DNA of 55,947 nucleotides from assembly GCA_934463345.1 (NCBI GenBank), contig CAKSJL010000001.1:1-55947 (forward strand), read 5' to 3'. Below are positions 25,582-34,888 of the stretch, piece after piece. The DNA is from an uncultured Oscillospiraceae bacterium (GTDB lineage: Bacteria > Bacillota > Clostridia > Oscillospirales > Ruminococcaceae). The translations under genes and the position numbers were made by a program. The notes beneath the pieces are model-generated. The model was not told the DNA's origin and did not search any database. It was given only the letters and a program-made list of their open reading frames with translations. Each line of letters starts with the position of its first letter. Position 1 is the first letter of the stretch.

Positions 25582-26470
25582 AGTACGGGACAAGGGGTTT
25601 ATAAGAATTATCGGCTGTGACAGCAATGCATTCCAGTCTGTCGCCCTACGGCTTTACGGCGAAGAGGATATTCTTACCGGAAGCGGTGAGACACTTTTCT
25701 CGGCTGTTGAAAACGCTGAAACCGTCCAGGGAAAAACACTTTTCACAGGTCACCTTGAACTGCTGGTACTGAATCGTTCAGGAATCGGCGACAAGCTTTC
25801 GGTCATGATAAAAAATAACCGTATATCACCATCATGTTCACTTCTTATATCGGCTGACAGCGCTGCTGACGCAGTTTTAAACTCCGATGAAAACGAGCTT
25901 TCGGATTCTCTTGAAAGTCTGAGCCGAAAGGGCAAATTATCAGAAAAAACCATTGCCGATGTTTTAAACGATCTTCTTGAGGAAGATTCAATGGCGGCTG
26001 TACCGGTTATGCATGACAATGAAATAACCATGGGAATCATAAATCAGGACACTGCCGTCGGGATATTGTCAGAGGAAGAATCAGAGGGATTCTGCTGGCT
26101 CACCGGATCGCTGCGTGATATTTATGTTCCTGTAAGCGTCAACGAGCGAAAGGCAAGCTTTCATGTAAGAAAAAGCAGTACAAGGCTTTCTGCTGATACA
26201 GATGGAGAAAACATAATAATAGCCATAGAAATCAAAATAAACGGAAACTGCATTGAAGAGGGCATAGACAGCGAAAAAGCTTCAAGAGCAGCGGCAGAAA
26301 AGATATCAGCGCTTTGTGCAAAAACCCTTTCAAAGACTGTAACCGGCATGAACGCTGATGTTCTGGGAATTGAAAAGTGCATACGGTCAGAGAATATAGC
26401 CAAAAATCTAACATGGAAAGAGATTATACCAAGACTTCAGTTTTACTACAGCATAAAAACGGCATCATAA
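25517..26470 (+). CDS. gerAC: Spore germinant receptor subunit C (lipoprotein)
   Basis: 317 residues. The N-terminus MKKRLAAAIMTLLLCGCSHK is a lipoprotein signal with an LCGC lipobox. The remainder follows the Ger(x)C family: VRDKGFIRIIGCD near the start and a C-terminal domain (about 185-315) with WKEIIPRLQFYYSIKT at the end. It is anchored on the outer face of the spore inner membrane with subunits A and B. RBS AAGGAGGA lies inside gerAB. Confidence 0.92.
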   Translation: MKKRLAAAIMTLLLCGCSHKTEVRDKGFIRIIGCDSNAFQSVALRLYGEEDILTGSGETLFSAVENAETVQGKTLFTGHLELLVLNRSGIGDKLSVMIKNNRISPSCSLLISADSAADAVLNSDENELSDSLESLSRKGKLSEKTIADVLNDLLEEDSMAAVPVMHDNEITMGIINQDTAVGILSEEESEGFCWLTGSLRDIYVPVSVNERKASFHVRKSSTRLSADTDGENIIIAIEIKINGNCIEEGIDSEKASRAAAEKISALCAKTLSKTVTGMNADVLGIEKCIRSENIAKNLTWKEIIPRLQFYYSIKTAS

Positions 26471-26544
26471 AAAATTATTAAACAGAAATTTGTGTATGTT
26501 CAATAAAATTTTTACCTTCCGAGGAGCAAAATAAAAGTTTCGCC

Positions 26545-26706
26545 AGCCTTTTCAAAGGCTGTGGGTTTCCAAAGGGCAAAGCCCTTAGTCACCCTCCGCA
26601 GAGGGTGAAACACTTTAGCATCTGAGCGCATTTACGAGGGGTGAATTGCAGAACAGTCCGGTGGACTGTTCTGCAAGAAGGGACGCTTTGCAAGAGAAAG
26701 CGTCCC
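26545..26706. other. Array of five consecutive hairpins after gerAC
   Basis: No gene lies here. Stems: 26545-26560 (AGCCTT/AAGGCT), 26572-26586 (AAGGGC/GCCCTT), 26590-26607 (CACCCTC/GAGGGTG), 26646-26676 (14-bp perfect stem, 3-base loop) and 26680-26706 (GGGACGCTTT/AAAGCGTCCC). Such GC-rich tandem stems amid AT-rich DNA suggest a mobile palindromic repeat or a structured RNA; see findings. Confidence 0.75.
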
Positions 26707-26761
26707 CTTTACTGCAATTATCCGTTCAATTGACCTGTCAATTTATATTGGCAGAATACTG

Positions 26762-26794
26762 AACTGCCGTCAGTCAAAATGACTGACGGCAGTT
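26762..26794. terminator. Strong hairpin between convergent gerAC and prfC
   Basis: A 15-bp perfect stem (26762-26776 with 26780-26794) and a 3-base loop. T-runs beside it are poor, but its place between convergent genes fits a terminator. Confidence 0.65.
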
Positions 26795-26804
26795 GTAATT
26801 CGAT

Positions 26805-28391
26805 TTATTCCCTGTTAAAATCTGAAAGCTCCAATCCCTCGTTCTTATCAAGCGCCCATTTTATATTCCATTCACTTGAAAACAGAAGCAGGAAATTATC
26901 CCTGAAGTCCTGAACAAGCTTTGTGTCTGAACTTATTACAAGCTCCTTAGGCTCGACCGGACTCTTATCTATCCAACGTATATATGAATACGGCAGCGGC
27001 TCTCTTATTATTTCAACGTTATATTCGTTCTTCATACGGTACTCAAATACCTCAAACTGCAAAACACCGACAACGCCGACTATAACCTCCTCCATACCGG
27101 TAAAAGGCTCTTTGAATATCTGAATTGCACCCTCCTGAGCAATCTGCTCTGTTCCCTTTACAAACTGCTTTCTTTTCAGCGTATCCTTATGCCTTATTCT
27201 TGCAAAATGTTCCGGTGCAAAGGTTGGTATACCTTCAAAAGTAACCTTTTTCTTAGGAGAACACACAGTATCGCCTATAGAGAATATTCCCGGATCAAAA
27301 ACGCCAATGATATCTCCGGCATAAGCGCTTTCAATAATTTCACGATCCTGCGCCATCATCTGCTGCGGCTGCGACAGTCGCATTTTCTTTCCGCTCTGAA
27401 CATGAAGCACTTCCATATCACGTTCAAATTTTCCTGAACATATTCTCATAAATGTAAGCCTGTCTCTGTGTGCCTTGTTCATATTTGCCTGTATTTTAAA
27501 TACAAATGCCGAAAATTCCTCGTCGAAAGGCTCAGCTGTTCCCTCAACACACTGTCTTGCAAGCGGTGGGGTTGTCATTTCAAGGAAGCTTTTCAAAAAA
27601 GGTTCAACTCCGAAGTTTGTGAGCGCAGATCCGAAAAATACCGGCGAAAGCTTACCTTTTCTCACAAGCTCCATGTCAAATTCCTCGCTTGCACCATCCA
27701 GCAGTTCTATATCCTCCATAAGCGTTTCACGATGCTGAGAGCCTATAAGCTCATCAAGCGAGCTGTCACCTAAATCCACTTCAACTGCGTCCGCCTGACG
27801 GCTGTTTCCGTTAGCAGAAAAGCTTATAATGTGCTTTGACTCACGATCATAAACGCCCTTGAATTCCTTGCCAGAACCAATAGGCCAGTTGACAGGGTAG
27901 GTCTTTATCCCAAGTTCCTCCTCGATCTGTTCAAGCAGGTCAAAAGGATTTCTTGATTCACGATCCATCTTGTTTATAAATGTGAATATTGGTATATTTC
28001 TCATAACACAGACCTTAAAAAGCTTTCTGGTCTGGTTTTCAACACCCTTTGAAGCGTCAATAACCATAACTGCTGAATCAGCAGCCATAAGAGTACGATA
28101 GGTGTCCTCTGAGAAGTCCTGATGTCCCGGAGTATCAAGAATATTTATACAGAATCCGTCATATTTAAACTGCAAAACTGACGATGTAACAGAAATACCC
28201 CTCTGCTTTTCTATTTCCATCCAGTCAGAAACCGCATGTCTGTCAGATTTTTTTCCCTTTACAGAGCCTGCCTGATTTATAGCGCCTCCGTACAGCAGCA
28301 GTTTTTCAGTAAGTGTTGTTTTTCCGGCGTCCGGGTGAGAGATTATTGCAAAGGTACGCCTTTTGTTTATTTCCTTTTGTAATTCCGTCAA
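26805..28391 (-). CDS. prfC: Peptide chain release factor 3
   Basis: 528 residues, the family's usual length. The GTPase motifs are AIISHPDAGKTTLTEKLLLYG (about 15-33, G1), GISVTSSV (switch I), DTPGHQDFSEDT (G3) and NKMDRESR (G4). The C-terminal domains follow RF3. The protein recycles RF1/RF2 from terminating ribosomes by GTP hydrolysis. The start is a TTG at 28391 with GGAGG 8 bases upstream; no ATG is suitably placed. It lies 15 bases after alr. Confidence 0.97.
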   Translation of the reverse strand: MTELQKEINKRRTFAIISHPDAGKTTLTEKLLLYGGAINQAGSVKGKKSDRHAVSDWMEIEKQRGISVTSSVLQFKYDGFCINILDTPGHQDFSEDTYRTLMAADSAVMVIDASKGVENQTRKLFKVCVMRNIPIFTFINKMDRESRNPFDLLEQIEEELGIKTYPVNWPIGSGKEFKGVYDRESKHIISFSANGNSRQADAVEVDLGDSSLDELIGSQHRETLMEDIELLDGASEEFDMELVRKGKLSPVFFGSALTNFGVEPFLKSFLEMTTPPLARQCVEGTAEPFDEEFSAFVFKIQANMNKAHRDRLTFMRICSGKFERDMEVLHVQSGKKMRLSQPQQMMAQDREIIESAYAGDIIGVFDPGIFSIGDTVCSPKKKVTFEGIPTFAPEHFARIRHKDTLKRKQFVKGTEQIAQEGAIQIFKEPFTGMEEVIVGVVGVLQFEVFEYRMKNEYNVEIIREPLPYSYIRWIDKSPVEPKELVISSDTKLVQDFRDNFLLLFSSEWNIKWALDKNEGLELSDFNRE

Positions 28392-28406
28392 GCTTTTTTC
28401 CTCCAG

Positions 28407-29543
28407 TTAGTCAATATATATTCTCGGTACTCTTTTTGAAATTCCGCATACTACCTCATATCCTATAGTACCGTACAGCGAAGCAAGCTCATCTGCGGTT
28501 ATTTCTTCATTTCCGTCACGTCCGATAAGAGTGACAATGTCGCCTTCCTTTACATCATCAACATGTGAAACATCAAGCACAAGCTGATCCATGCATATTC
28601 TGCCTATTATCGGACAGCGCTTTCCTCTTACAAGCACATCAGCCTTTCCGGAAAGCAGCCTTGAATAGCCGTCCGCATAGCCGACTGTTACTGTAGCCGC
28701 CCTTATTCTGTCATGCTCAGCACGATAGGTTCTGCCATAGCTTACGCTGTCACCGGCATTAAGCTCCTTAACCTGCGAAACGACGGCTTTAAGCGACATT
28801 ACCGGTTCAATATCTATTGGAATCTTAACCGGATAATTAGGCAGCAGACCATACATTATAATTCCTGCTCTTGCAAGAGTGCTGCGTGAATTATTATGAT
28901 GACAAAGTCCTGCACTGTTAAGAAAATGCAGATGCTCCAGAGATATTCCGCGTTCTTTAAGAATATCGTAGGTTTTTATGATAAAACCAGCCTGATTTTC
29001 TGTATACTGTCCGCTTTCACTGTCCGGAGTATCCGCAACGGCAAAATGCGTATACAGACCGCTGACATCAAGCCTTTCGAGAGCCATTATCCGTTCAATC
29101 TCATCAGCGCATTCCTCCGGTGTCGGGAATTTAAGTCCGATCCTCCCCATGCCAGTATCTATTTTTACATGGCATCGAACCTTTCCGGTCGTGCTGTCAT
29201 TAAGCTCCCTTGCGTAATCAAGGGAAAGAACGCCCTGTATTATATTGCTCTCAGCAAGCTCCGGAGCATATTCCGGAGGAGTATATCCCAGAATAAGGAT
29301 CTCACCATCAGGACAATGCTTCCTGACGCTCAGCGCCTCGTCAAGGTTTGAAACTGCAAAATATTTTATATTGCAGTCGCAAAGCTTCTTTAATATATCA
29401 TCCTCTCCATGCCCATAGGCGTCAGCTTTTATAACTGCCATTATTGATGTGTTTTCACAAAGAAGAGAGGATATTTCCTTTATGTTATGCTCCAGTGCAG
29501 AAAGATTAATTTCCGCCCAGGCTCTTTTTAGATATGGTTTCAT
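28407..29543 (-). CDS. alr: Alanine racemase
   Basis: 378 residues. The PLP lysine is in AVIKADAYGHG (about 35-45), and the C-terminal catalytic Tyr region is in AGDSVSYGRTYRAEHD. It makes D-alanine for peptidoglycan; in spore formers an Alr also limits L-alanine-triggered germination, but nothing here says which role applies. The ATG lacks a clear RBS close by (AGGAAA is about 15 bases upstream), so the start is the least certain part. It sits between prfC and rlmL in the same direction. Confidence 0.96.
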   Translation of the reverse strand: MKPYLKRAWAEINLSALEHNIKEISSLLCENTSIMAVIKADAYGHGEDDILKKLCDCNIKYFAVSNLDEALSVRKHCPDGEILILGYTPPEYAPELAESNIIQGVLSLDYARELNDSTTGKVRCHVKIDTGMGRIGLKFPTPEECADEIERIMALERLDVSGLYTHFAVADTPDSESGQYTENQAGFIIKTYDILKERGISLEHLHFLNSAGLCHHNNSRSTLARAGIIMYGLLPNYPVKIPIDIEPVMSLKAVVSQVKELNAGDSVSYGRTYRAEHDRIRAATVTVGYADGYSRLLSGKADVLVRGKRCPIIGRICMDQLVLDVSHVDDVKEGDIVTLIGRDGNEEITADELASLYGTIGYEVVCGISKRVPRIYID

Positions 29544-29629
29544 AGTTGAAATATGTTTTCCTTGAGGAAAACGCCTCCTGTTCCATAGCTTTTGTTCTTT
29601 TCAGCACATGTTTTATGCGTTTTAATGTT

Positions 29630-30748
29630 TTACCTGAAATACATATAAAGATTACATTTTATCATACCGTTATAAAGCTTTCTCTTTTTATCAGCTTTCT
29701 TTCCGAAAAATTTTTCAAACTCTTCATGCGGAGAAATTATGTAGCATGGCGTCTGTGCGGATGGATTCATAACCTTTCCCATTACAGTATAAAGCTGTTC
29801 CGCTTCCCTTATTTCCAGCATTCTCTCTCCATATGGCGGATTGCAGACGGTTATACCTCCGGAAACTGGTCTGAAATCACATATATCCGCCTTTTCGATC
29901 CTGATTCGTGACTTTACACCGGCTTTTTTTGCGTTTTCAATGGAAAGCTCAACTGATTCATCGTCAATGTCAAAGCCGAATGCTTCAAAATCCGCATCCT
30001 TTTTAACAAGACTTATTGCTCGCTGCCTTTCCTCCTGCCAGATTTTTTTATCTATACAGTCCCACTTTTCAGCAGCAAATCTGCGGTTTATACATGGCGG
30101 TATATTAAGCGCCTTGAGCGCCGATTCTATAAGAAATGTACCGCTTCCGCAGAATGGATCACAGACTGTGCTGTCGCTTCTTATTCTTGCAAGATCAATT
30201 ATTCCTGCCGCAAGAGTTTCCTTTATAGGCGCTGCATTTGCATTTCTGCGGTATCCTCTCTTATGAAGTCCTGCACCGCTTGTATCAAGATAAACTGTAA
30301 CATTGTCCTTTAGTATGCTGAACTGTATCTGATGAATAGCTCCTGTTTCCTCAAACCAGCCGGTGTGATACTTTGATTTAAGTCGTTCAACAGCCGCTTT
30401 CTTTATTATGGACTGACAGTCCGGAACGCTGTGGAGCGTTGAATTAAGCGAATGTCCCTTTACCGGAAAAGCATCCTTTATCCCTATAAACTGCTCCAGC
30501 GGTATTTTTTTTATGCCCTGAAAAAGCTCCTCAAAGGTTTCCGCCCTGAATTCAGAAAGCTCTATCAGAACTCTCTCCGCAGTCGAAAGGCAGATATTTG
30601 CTCTTGCAAGAATATCTGCTCCGCCCTCAAAGCTTACTCTTCCATCCTTAACCGTTATATTTTTTCCGCCGATTTTCGACGCTTCAAATTTCAGTACGCT
30701 TTCCAGCCCGAAATGACATGGACAGGTCAGCTTTAACATATTATCCAA
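29630..30748 (-). CDS. THUMP-domain rRNA (guanine-N2)-methyltransferase, RlmL N-half type
   Basis: 372 residues. N-terminal THUMP region (about 40-155), then a Rossmann methyltransferase with CDPFCGSGTFLIE (motif I, about 197-209) and NPPYGER (motif IV, about 304-310). It matches the YpsC-type single-domain relatives of RlmL that methylate G2445 of 23S rRNA. The start is a TTG at 30748 with AGGAG 5 bases upstream; AGGAG itself overlaps the PBP stop codon, so the genes are coupled. Confidence 0.92.
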   Translation of the reverse strand: MDNMLKLTCPCHFGLESVLKFEASKIGGKNITVKDGRVSFEGGADILARANICLSTAERVLIELSEFRAETFEELFQGIKKIPLEQFIGIKDAFPVKGHSLNSTLHSVPDCQSIIKKAAVERLKSKYHTGWFEETGAIHQIQFSILKDNVTVYLDTSGAGLHKRGYRRNANAAPIKETLAAGIIDLARIRSDSTVCDPFCGSGTFLIESALKALNIPPCINRRFAAEKWDCIDKKIWQEERQRAISLVKKDADFEAFGFDIDDESVELSIENAKKAGVKSRIRIEKADICDFRPVSGGITVCNPPYGERMLEIREAEQLYTVMGKVMNPSAQTPCYIISPHEEFEKFFGKKADKKRKLYNGMIKCNLYMYFR

Positions 30749-30756
30749 TTTTTCTC

Positions 30757-33366
30757 CTATTCCGCAGTACTGCTGCTGTCCTCAGGTGCCGGTTCCTGTG
30801 ATGATTCCTCTGAAGAGCTGTCCGACGATTCCTCCGGAACGACCTCTATGCTGTTATCAGCCTCTGAGCTGCTTTCTTCCTCGGCAACGCTCTCCTCCTC
30901 ACTTGAGCTGTCGTCGTCGCTGTTATTTCTGCTGCTTGATGAGGAATAATGATTTGAACAGTACGGAGCATTTGTTGATTTCCAGTAGCCTGTGATGCCC
31001 TTTGAACAGCTGTCACCTGCAATCATTCCGCTTGAAGTACACATAGGAGCGGAAATCACGTCGTCACATTCCGGATAGCTGTTGTCAGATTCAATATCAT
31101 CTGCATATTCACCGATTATATTATACCATACCTGTGCCGATGAAAGTCCAGTATTAAGCTGCTCCTTCTGGTCGTATCCTATCCATACGCCGCTTACAAA
31201 ATCCTCTGTAAGTCCGACAAAGCAAAGGTCGTTCCAGTCCTCTGACGTACCGGTTTTTCCGGCTACAGTCTTGTTTGAAAGCTGTGCAGCAGTACCTGTA
31301 CCGCTTTTTATTACCTCCTGAAGCAGCTTATTCATAACAAATGCTGTTTCCTTATCAACCGCCTCATGCGGATTTCCATCGTTTTCATAGACCAGCGAAC
31401 CATCGCCCTTTTCAACTCGAGTCACAATATGTGCGCTGTAGTAAGTTCCGCCGCTTCCGTACGGCAGATATGCATTGACCAGATTTTCAATCGAAACACC
31501 ATATGTCAGCGCACCGATCGTCAGCGGAGCATAAGCGATATCCGAAGCTCCGGATTCTGTCATATCAACAAGATCCATGCCAAGATTCTGGGTTGAGAAA
31601 TTGAAAACAGACTGTGGCGTAAGCTCCTTGCAAAGCTGTGCAGGAACGGTATTCCTTGATCTTCTGAGTGCGTCATATACAGGTATGCTCGCCCTTGACC
31701 ATACATAGTCATAGTTCTCCGGCCACTCAGTTCCGTCATCCAGCTTTATCGGAGCATCCTTGTACATGCTTCCCCAGTGAATATGATCGCTGAAAAGTGC
31801 AAGACCATAAGTCGAAACCGGCTTCATGCACGAACCAGGCTGTCTTTTCGCCATTGTAGCTCTGTTGAACACAAGCGATCCGGTCTTTTCGCCGACACCA
31901 CCGACAATACACTGTATCTCACCTTTATAGTTCATCGCAATAAACGACGACTGCGGGTATATCTTTTCATCATTGTCGTCCCAGGCATAATTTGAATCAG
32001 GATCCATAAGATTGCTCAGATCGAGGTATTTTTCCTCAACATAATCCTGCATGTCAAGGTCAACAGATGTATAAATCTGATATCCGCCGCCGTTTATACG
32101 CTTTATCGCCTCATCTTCGTCAATTCCATACTCATCCATCAGAACCGCTGCATATTCCCTGAGCGCTGTATCAACAACCCATGAAGTCGCCTTCTGCTCA
32201 TCAGCCATTTTGTCTGCGTCTGCCTCCGGATGCTTTTTCTTATATTCCTCAGAATCAGTAAACACAAGTTTTTCGTCAAGAGCCTCCTGATACTGATCAT
32301 AGGAAATCGCACCATTTGTATACATATGGAGCAGTACGTTTTCCTGACGGTCACGATTAGCTTCCTTTCCTGTGTTTACCCATTTTCCGGTCTCATCGTC
32401 CTCATATCCTGCAAACGGATTAAGCGTCTCCGGACTTTTAGGAATTGCCGCAAGGCATGCAGCTTCCGCAATCGAAAGGTCGGAAACATTTTTTCCGAAA
32501 TACTTCACAGCCGCAAGCTGGATACCGTTTGTCGGGCCGCCGAAACCTATATAATTGAGATAGTTTTCAAGAATCTCATCCTTGGAATATTTCTTTTCAA
32601 ACTGCATGGCTCTGAAAATTTCCCTGATTTTTCTCTCAGGACTCGGATCATCATCACCAGTGAGATTCTTGATAAGCTGCTGTGTTATGGTAGAACCGCC
32701 CTGCTGTGTGTCATAAATATGAAGAAACATATTTGCAAACGCCGCAAAGGTTCTTTTATAGTCAACACCTTCATGCGAATAGAAACGTTCATCCTCAATG
32801 CACACAAATGCATCCCTTACATGCTGAGGGATCTCATCTATGCTGACAGGAACTCTCTGGACTTCATTTGCGACAGTATAAAGCTGTACAAGCTCATCCT
32901 TGCCTTTATTTGCAAACACAATAGTATTCGCACTGCTTGCAAGCTCTGTTATTGTTACATCTGAGGTTTCGTCCATAAATTCAAGGACATATACTGTCAT
33001 TGCCGTCGCAACAATAGTTCCGGTTATAACCACAACAAGAAATATCGAAAGCAGCGTTGTTCCGAGAATCGCCATAAGCTTTTTGAATACTGCAAGCTTC
33101 GGATTTTCTTTCTTTCTGACAGTTGCTCTTGTCTGCGGTGTATGAGGTCTTTTTGCGCCTGCCGTTCTGCTGTGCTGCGCTCCGGTACTCTGTCCTGTAT
33201 GCCCGTCAGTACGGTGCATCGCCGTATGCTGAGAAGCAGTTTTTCTCGCCGGAGAAGCTGACGTGTTTCGTTCAGGCTTCCTCGCCTGCGTTCTTCGGCT
33301 GGTAATAGATGTATCGTTCCCGGCATTTCTTCCGGATGAATCGCTTTTTCTATTTTTATCTGTCAT
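30757..33366 (-). CDS. Class A penicillin-binding protein (PBP1A type)
   Basis: About 869 residues from the ATG at 33366 (AGAGG 10 bases upstream). An N-terminal cytoplasmic basic, Ser/Thr/Arg-rich tail of about 85 residues precedes one membrane segment. The GT51 transglycosylase domain has DAFVCIEDERFYSHEGVD and QQGGSTITQQLIKNLT. The transpeptidase has the SxxK serine (PGSCMKPVSTYG), SRN and KTGTSED. The C-terminus ends in a Ser/Glu-rich disordered tail of about 60 residues. It polymerises and cross-links peptidoglycan. Both tails are long; the extracellular acidic tail may interact with the wall. Promoter at 33440-33468. Confidence 0.95.
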   Translation of the reverse strand: MTDKNRKSDSSGRNAGNDTSITSRRTQARKPERNTSASPARKTASQHTAMHRTDGHTGQSTGAQHSRTAGAKRPHTPQTRATVRKKENPKLAVFKKLMAILGTTLLSIFLVVVITGTIVATAMTVYVLEFMDETSDVTITELASSANTIVFANKGKDELVQLYTVANEVQRVPVSIDEIPQHVRDAFVCIEDERFYSHEGVDYKRTFAAFANMFLHIYDTQQGGSTITQQLIKNLTGDDDPSPERKIREIFRAMQFEKKYSKDEILENYLNYIGFGGPTNGIQLAAVKYFGKNVSDLSIAEAACLAAIPKSPETLNPFAGYEDDETGKWVNTGKEANRDRQENVLLHMYTNGAISYDQYQEALDEKLVFTDSEEYKKKHPEADADKMADEQKATSWVVDTALREYAAVLMDEYGIDEDEAIKRINGGGYQIYTSVDLDMQDYVEEKYLDLSNLMDPDSNYAWDDNDEKIYPQSSFIAMNYKGEIQCIVGGVGEKTGSLVFNRATMAKRQPGSCMKPVSTYGLALFSDHIHWGSMYKDAPIKLDDGTEWPENYDYVWSRASIPVYDALRRSRNTVPAQLCKELTPQSVFNFSTQNLGMDLVDMTESGASDIAYAPLTIGALTYGVSIENLVNAYLPYGSGGTYYSAHIVTRVEKGDGSLVYENDGNPHEAVDKETAFVMNKLLQEVIKSGTGTAAQLSNKTVAGKTGTSEDWNDLCFVGLTEDFVSGVWIGYDQKEQLNTGLSSAQVWYNIIGEYADDIESDNSYPECDDVISAPMCTSSGMIAGDSCSKGITGYWKSTNAPYCSNHYSSSSSRNNSDDDSSSEEESVAEEESSSEADNSIEVVPEESSDSSSEESSQEPAPEDSSSTAE

Positions 33367-33439
33367 AATTACAATACCTCTGTAAACGCTTTGATGTTTC
33401 GGATAAAATTCCGATCCTCTTATTTTGCTATACCCATTT

Positions 33440-33468
33440 ATTATATCATACTTTTTCTTATCTGTTAA
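33440..33468 (-). promoter_or_regulatory. Promoter of the PBP gene
   Basis: On the minus strand TTAACA (33463-33468), 17 bases, TATAAT (33440-33445), about 70 bases before the ATG. Confidence 0.8.
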
Positions 33469-33550
33469 GTCCTTTTTTTGAAATTTAACTGGTATATTTT
33501 GAAGTTTATAGGCAACAATAAGAGAAACAATGTAATGAACGGAGGACAAA

Positions 33551-33892
33551 ATGACACGCAGACATACTTTATACACTATATTTTCTGCAATGGCAGTTTC
33601 AGCTGTAATTGTTATAGTTTCGCTGGCATACTCAATGAAGGAGCAGCGTGCGCAGGCTTACAGAAAAAATATTGAGAGCAGCGTTTCAGAAACACAGGCA
33701 GAAATCGGGTTTGTACTGAAACTGCACGACGGTGAACTTGCTGTATTCCGAGGAAACAGTGAAACGCCGTACAAGCTCCTTGGAGTAAGCTCGTCAGTAA
33801 TGTCAGATTATGATCGTGAACAGCTTGAAAACGGCATATTTGTACAGACGCAGACAGAGCTTAACCGGCTGATTGAGGATTACACCTCATAA
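33551..33892 (+). CDS. BofC C-terminal-domain-like small membrane-anchored protein
   Basis: 113 residues. One N-terminal membrane segment (about 10-28), then an extracytoplasmic domain with GFVLKLHDGELAVFRGNSETPYKLLGVSSS and DYDREQLENGIFVQTQTELNRLIEDYTS. That pattern (LKxxDGxxAVF ... LxxGIxVxxxxELxxLIEDYTS) is common to short clostridial proteins annotated as BofC C-terminal domain. In Bacillus, BofC restrains the SpoIVB signal during sporulation; the short clostridial forms are not characterised to my knowledge. RBS ACGGAGGAC. Divergent from the PBP gene; ends before a terminator shared with secF. Confidence 0.8.
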   Translation: MTRRHTLYTIFSAMAVSAVIVIVSLAYSMKEQRAQAYRKNIESSVSETQAEIGFVLKLHDGELAVFRGNSETPYKLLGVSSSVMSDYDREQLENGIFVQTQTELNRLIEDYTS

Positions 33893-33924
33893 ATTCTGCC
33901 GTATATCTTTAATTTCAGCAAAAA

Positions 33925-33958
33925 ACCTGCCGGAGAACCTTCCCCGACAGGTCTGATT
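33925..33958. terminator. Bidirectional terminator between BofC-like gene and secF
   Basis: ACCTG(C)CGG and CCCG(A)CAGGT arms pair around an AT-poor loop; T-rich on the right, A-rich on the left. Confidence 0.8.
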
Positions 33959-34888
33959 TTATTTCTTAGCTTTTTTCTGCTTGGATTCATTCCACCATAC
34001 CCAGAGCTGTGAAGCAATAAACAGGCTGGCGTATGTACCGGCTGCCATTCCGACAATCATAGGAATGGAGAAACTCAGAATTGAGCTTACACCGTAAACA
34101 TAAGCTACAATAGTAACAATAACCATTGTTGAAATAGTTGTTACAGATGTTCTGATAGAACGTCTTAATGACTGGGATGTGCTGACATTTACAAGCTCAG
34201 CAACTGAAGCTTTCTTCATAATCGACTTGTTTTCTCTTATTCTGTCATATATAACGATTGTATCGTTTACAGAGTATCCGAGAATTGTCAATATAACAGC
34301 AATGAAGTTTGCGTCAATTTCATAGCCCAGAATTGTAAATGTACCAAATACAAAGATAAGGTTGTGTATAAGACCTATAACTGCGCATACACCTGCTGAC
34401 CAGCCGCTTATCTGCTTAAATCTGAAAGCAATGTAAAGAATAATGAGAATTGCTGCCAGAATTGAAACTATGATACACTTGATAAAAAATTCACGTCCTG
34501 ATGTAGGGTTTACATCATTTGAATCAAGCTGTTCAATGCCTGCATCCGGGAATTTTTCCTGAAGCAGACTTGTCAGAGAATTCTGTTTTTCTGCTGAAAG
34601 TCCCTGGTCATAGCTGAAAGAAATTGAAAATGTATCAGCGTTTCCGGAAAGACTCTCTCCCTCCTGGATCGTTACAGGAGTGTCCAGAAGATCCTCAATG
34701 TCCTTCTGAACTGATTTCAGGTCACATACTGTTTCAGAGGAGTATGAGATAATTGTACCACCCTTGAATTCAATGGCAATCTCAACGCCTCTTACAGCTG
34801 TTCCGATTATAATTATCACAAAGAATATCAGAGGAATGAGAAACCAGATCTTCTTTTTCGATGAAAAATCATATGCAGTCTTAGTCAT
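33959..34888 (-). CDS. secF: Protein translocase subunit SecF
   Basis: 309 residues from the ATG at 34888 (GGAGG 10 bases upstream). Six membrane segments with a large first extracytoplasmic loop. GGTIISYS matches the SecF N-terminal motif, and SVNDTIVIYDRIREN (about 205-219) is the D/E-R SecF signature. It works with SecD and SecYEG in late stages of protein export using the proton or sodium motive force. Overlaps secD by 8 bases. Confidence 0.96.
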   Translation of the reverse strand: MTKTAYDFSSKKKIWFLIPLIFFVIIIIGTAVRGVEIAIEFKGGTIISYSSETVCDLKSVQKDIEDLLDTPVTIQEGESLSGNADTFSISFSYDQGLSAEKQNSLTSLLQEKFPDAGIEQLDSNDVNPTSGREFFIKCIIVSILAAILIILYIAFRFKQISGWSAGVCAVIGLIHNLIFVFGTFTILGYEIDANFIAVILTILGYSVNDTIVIYDRIRENKSIMKKASVAELVNVSTSQSLRRSIRTSVTTISTMVIVTIVAYVYGVSSILSFSIPMIVGMAAGTYASLFIASQLWVWWNESKQKKAKK

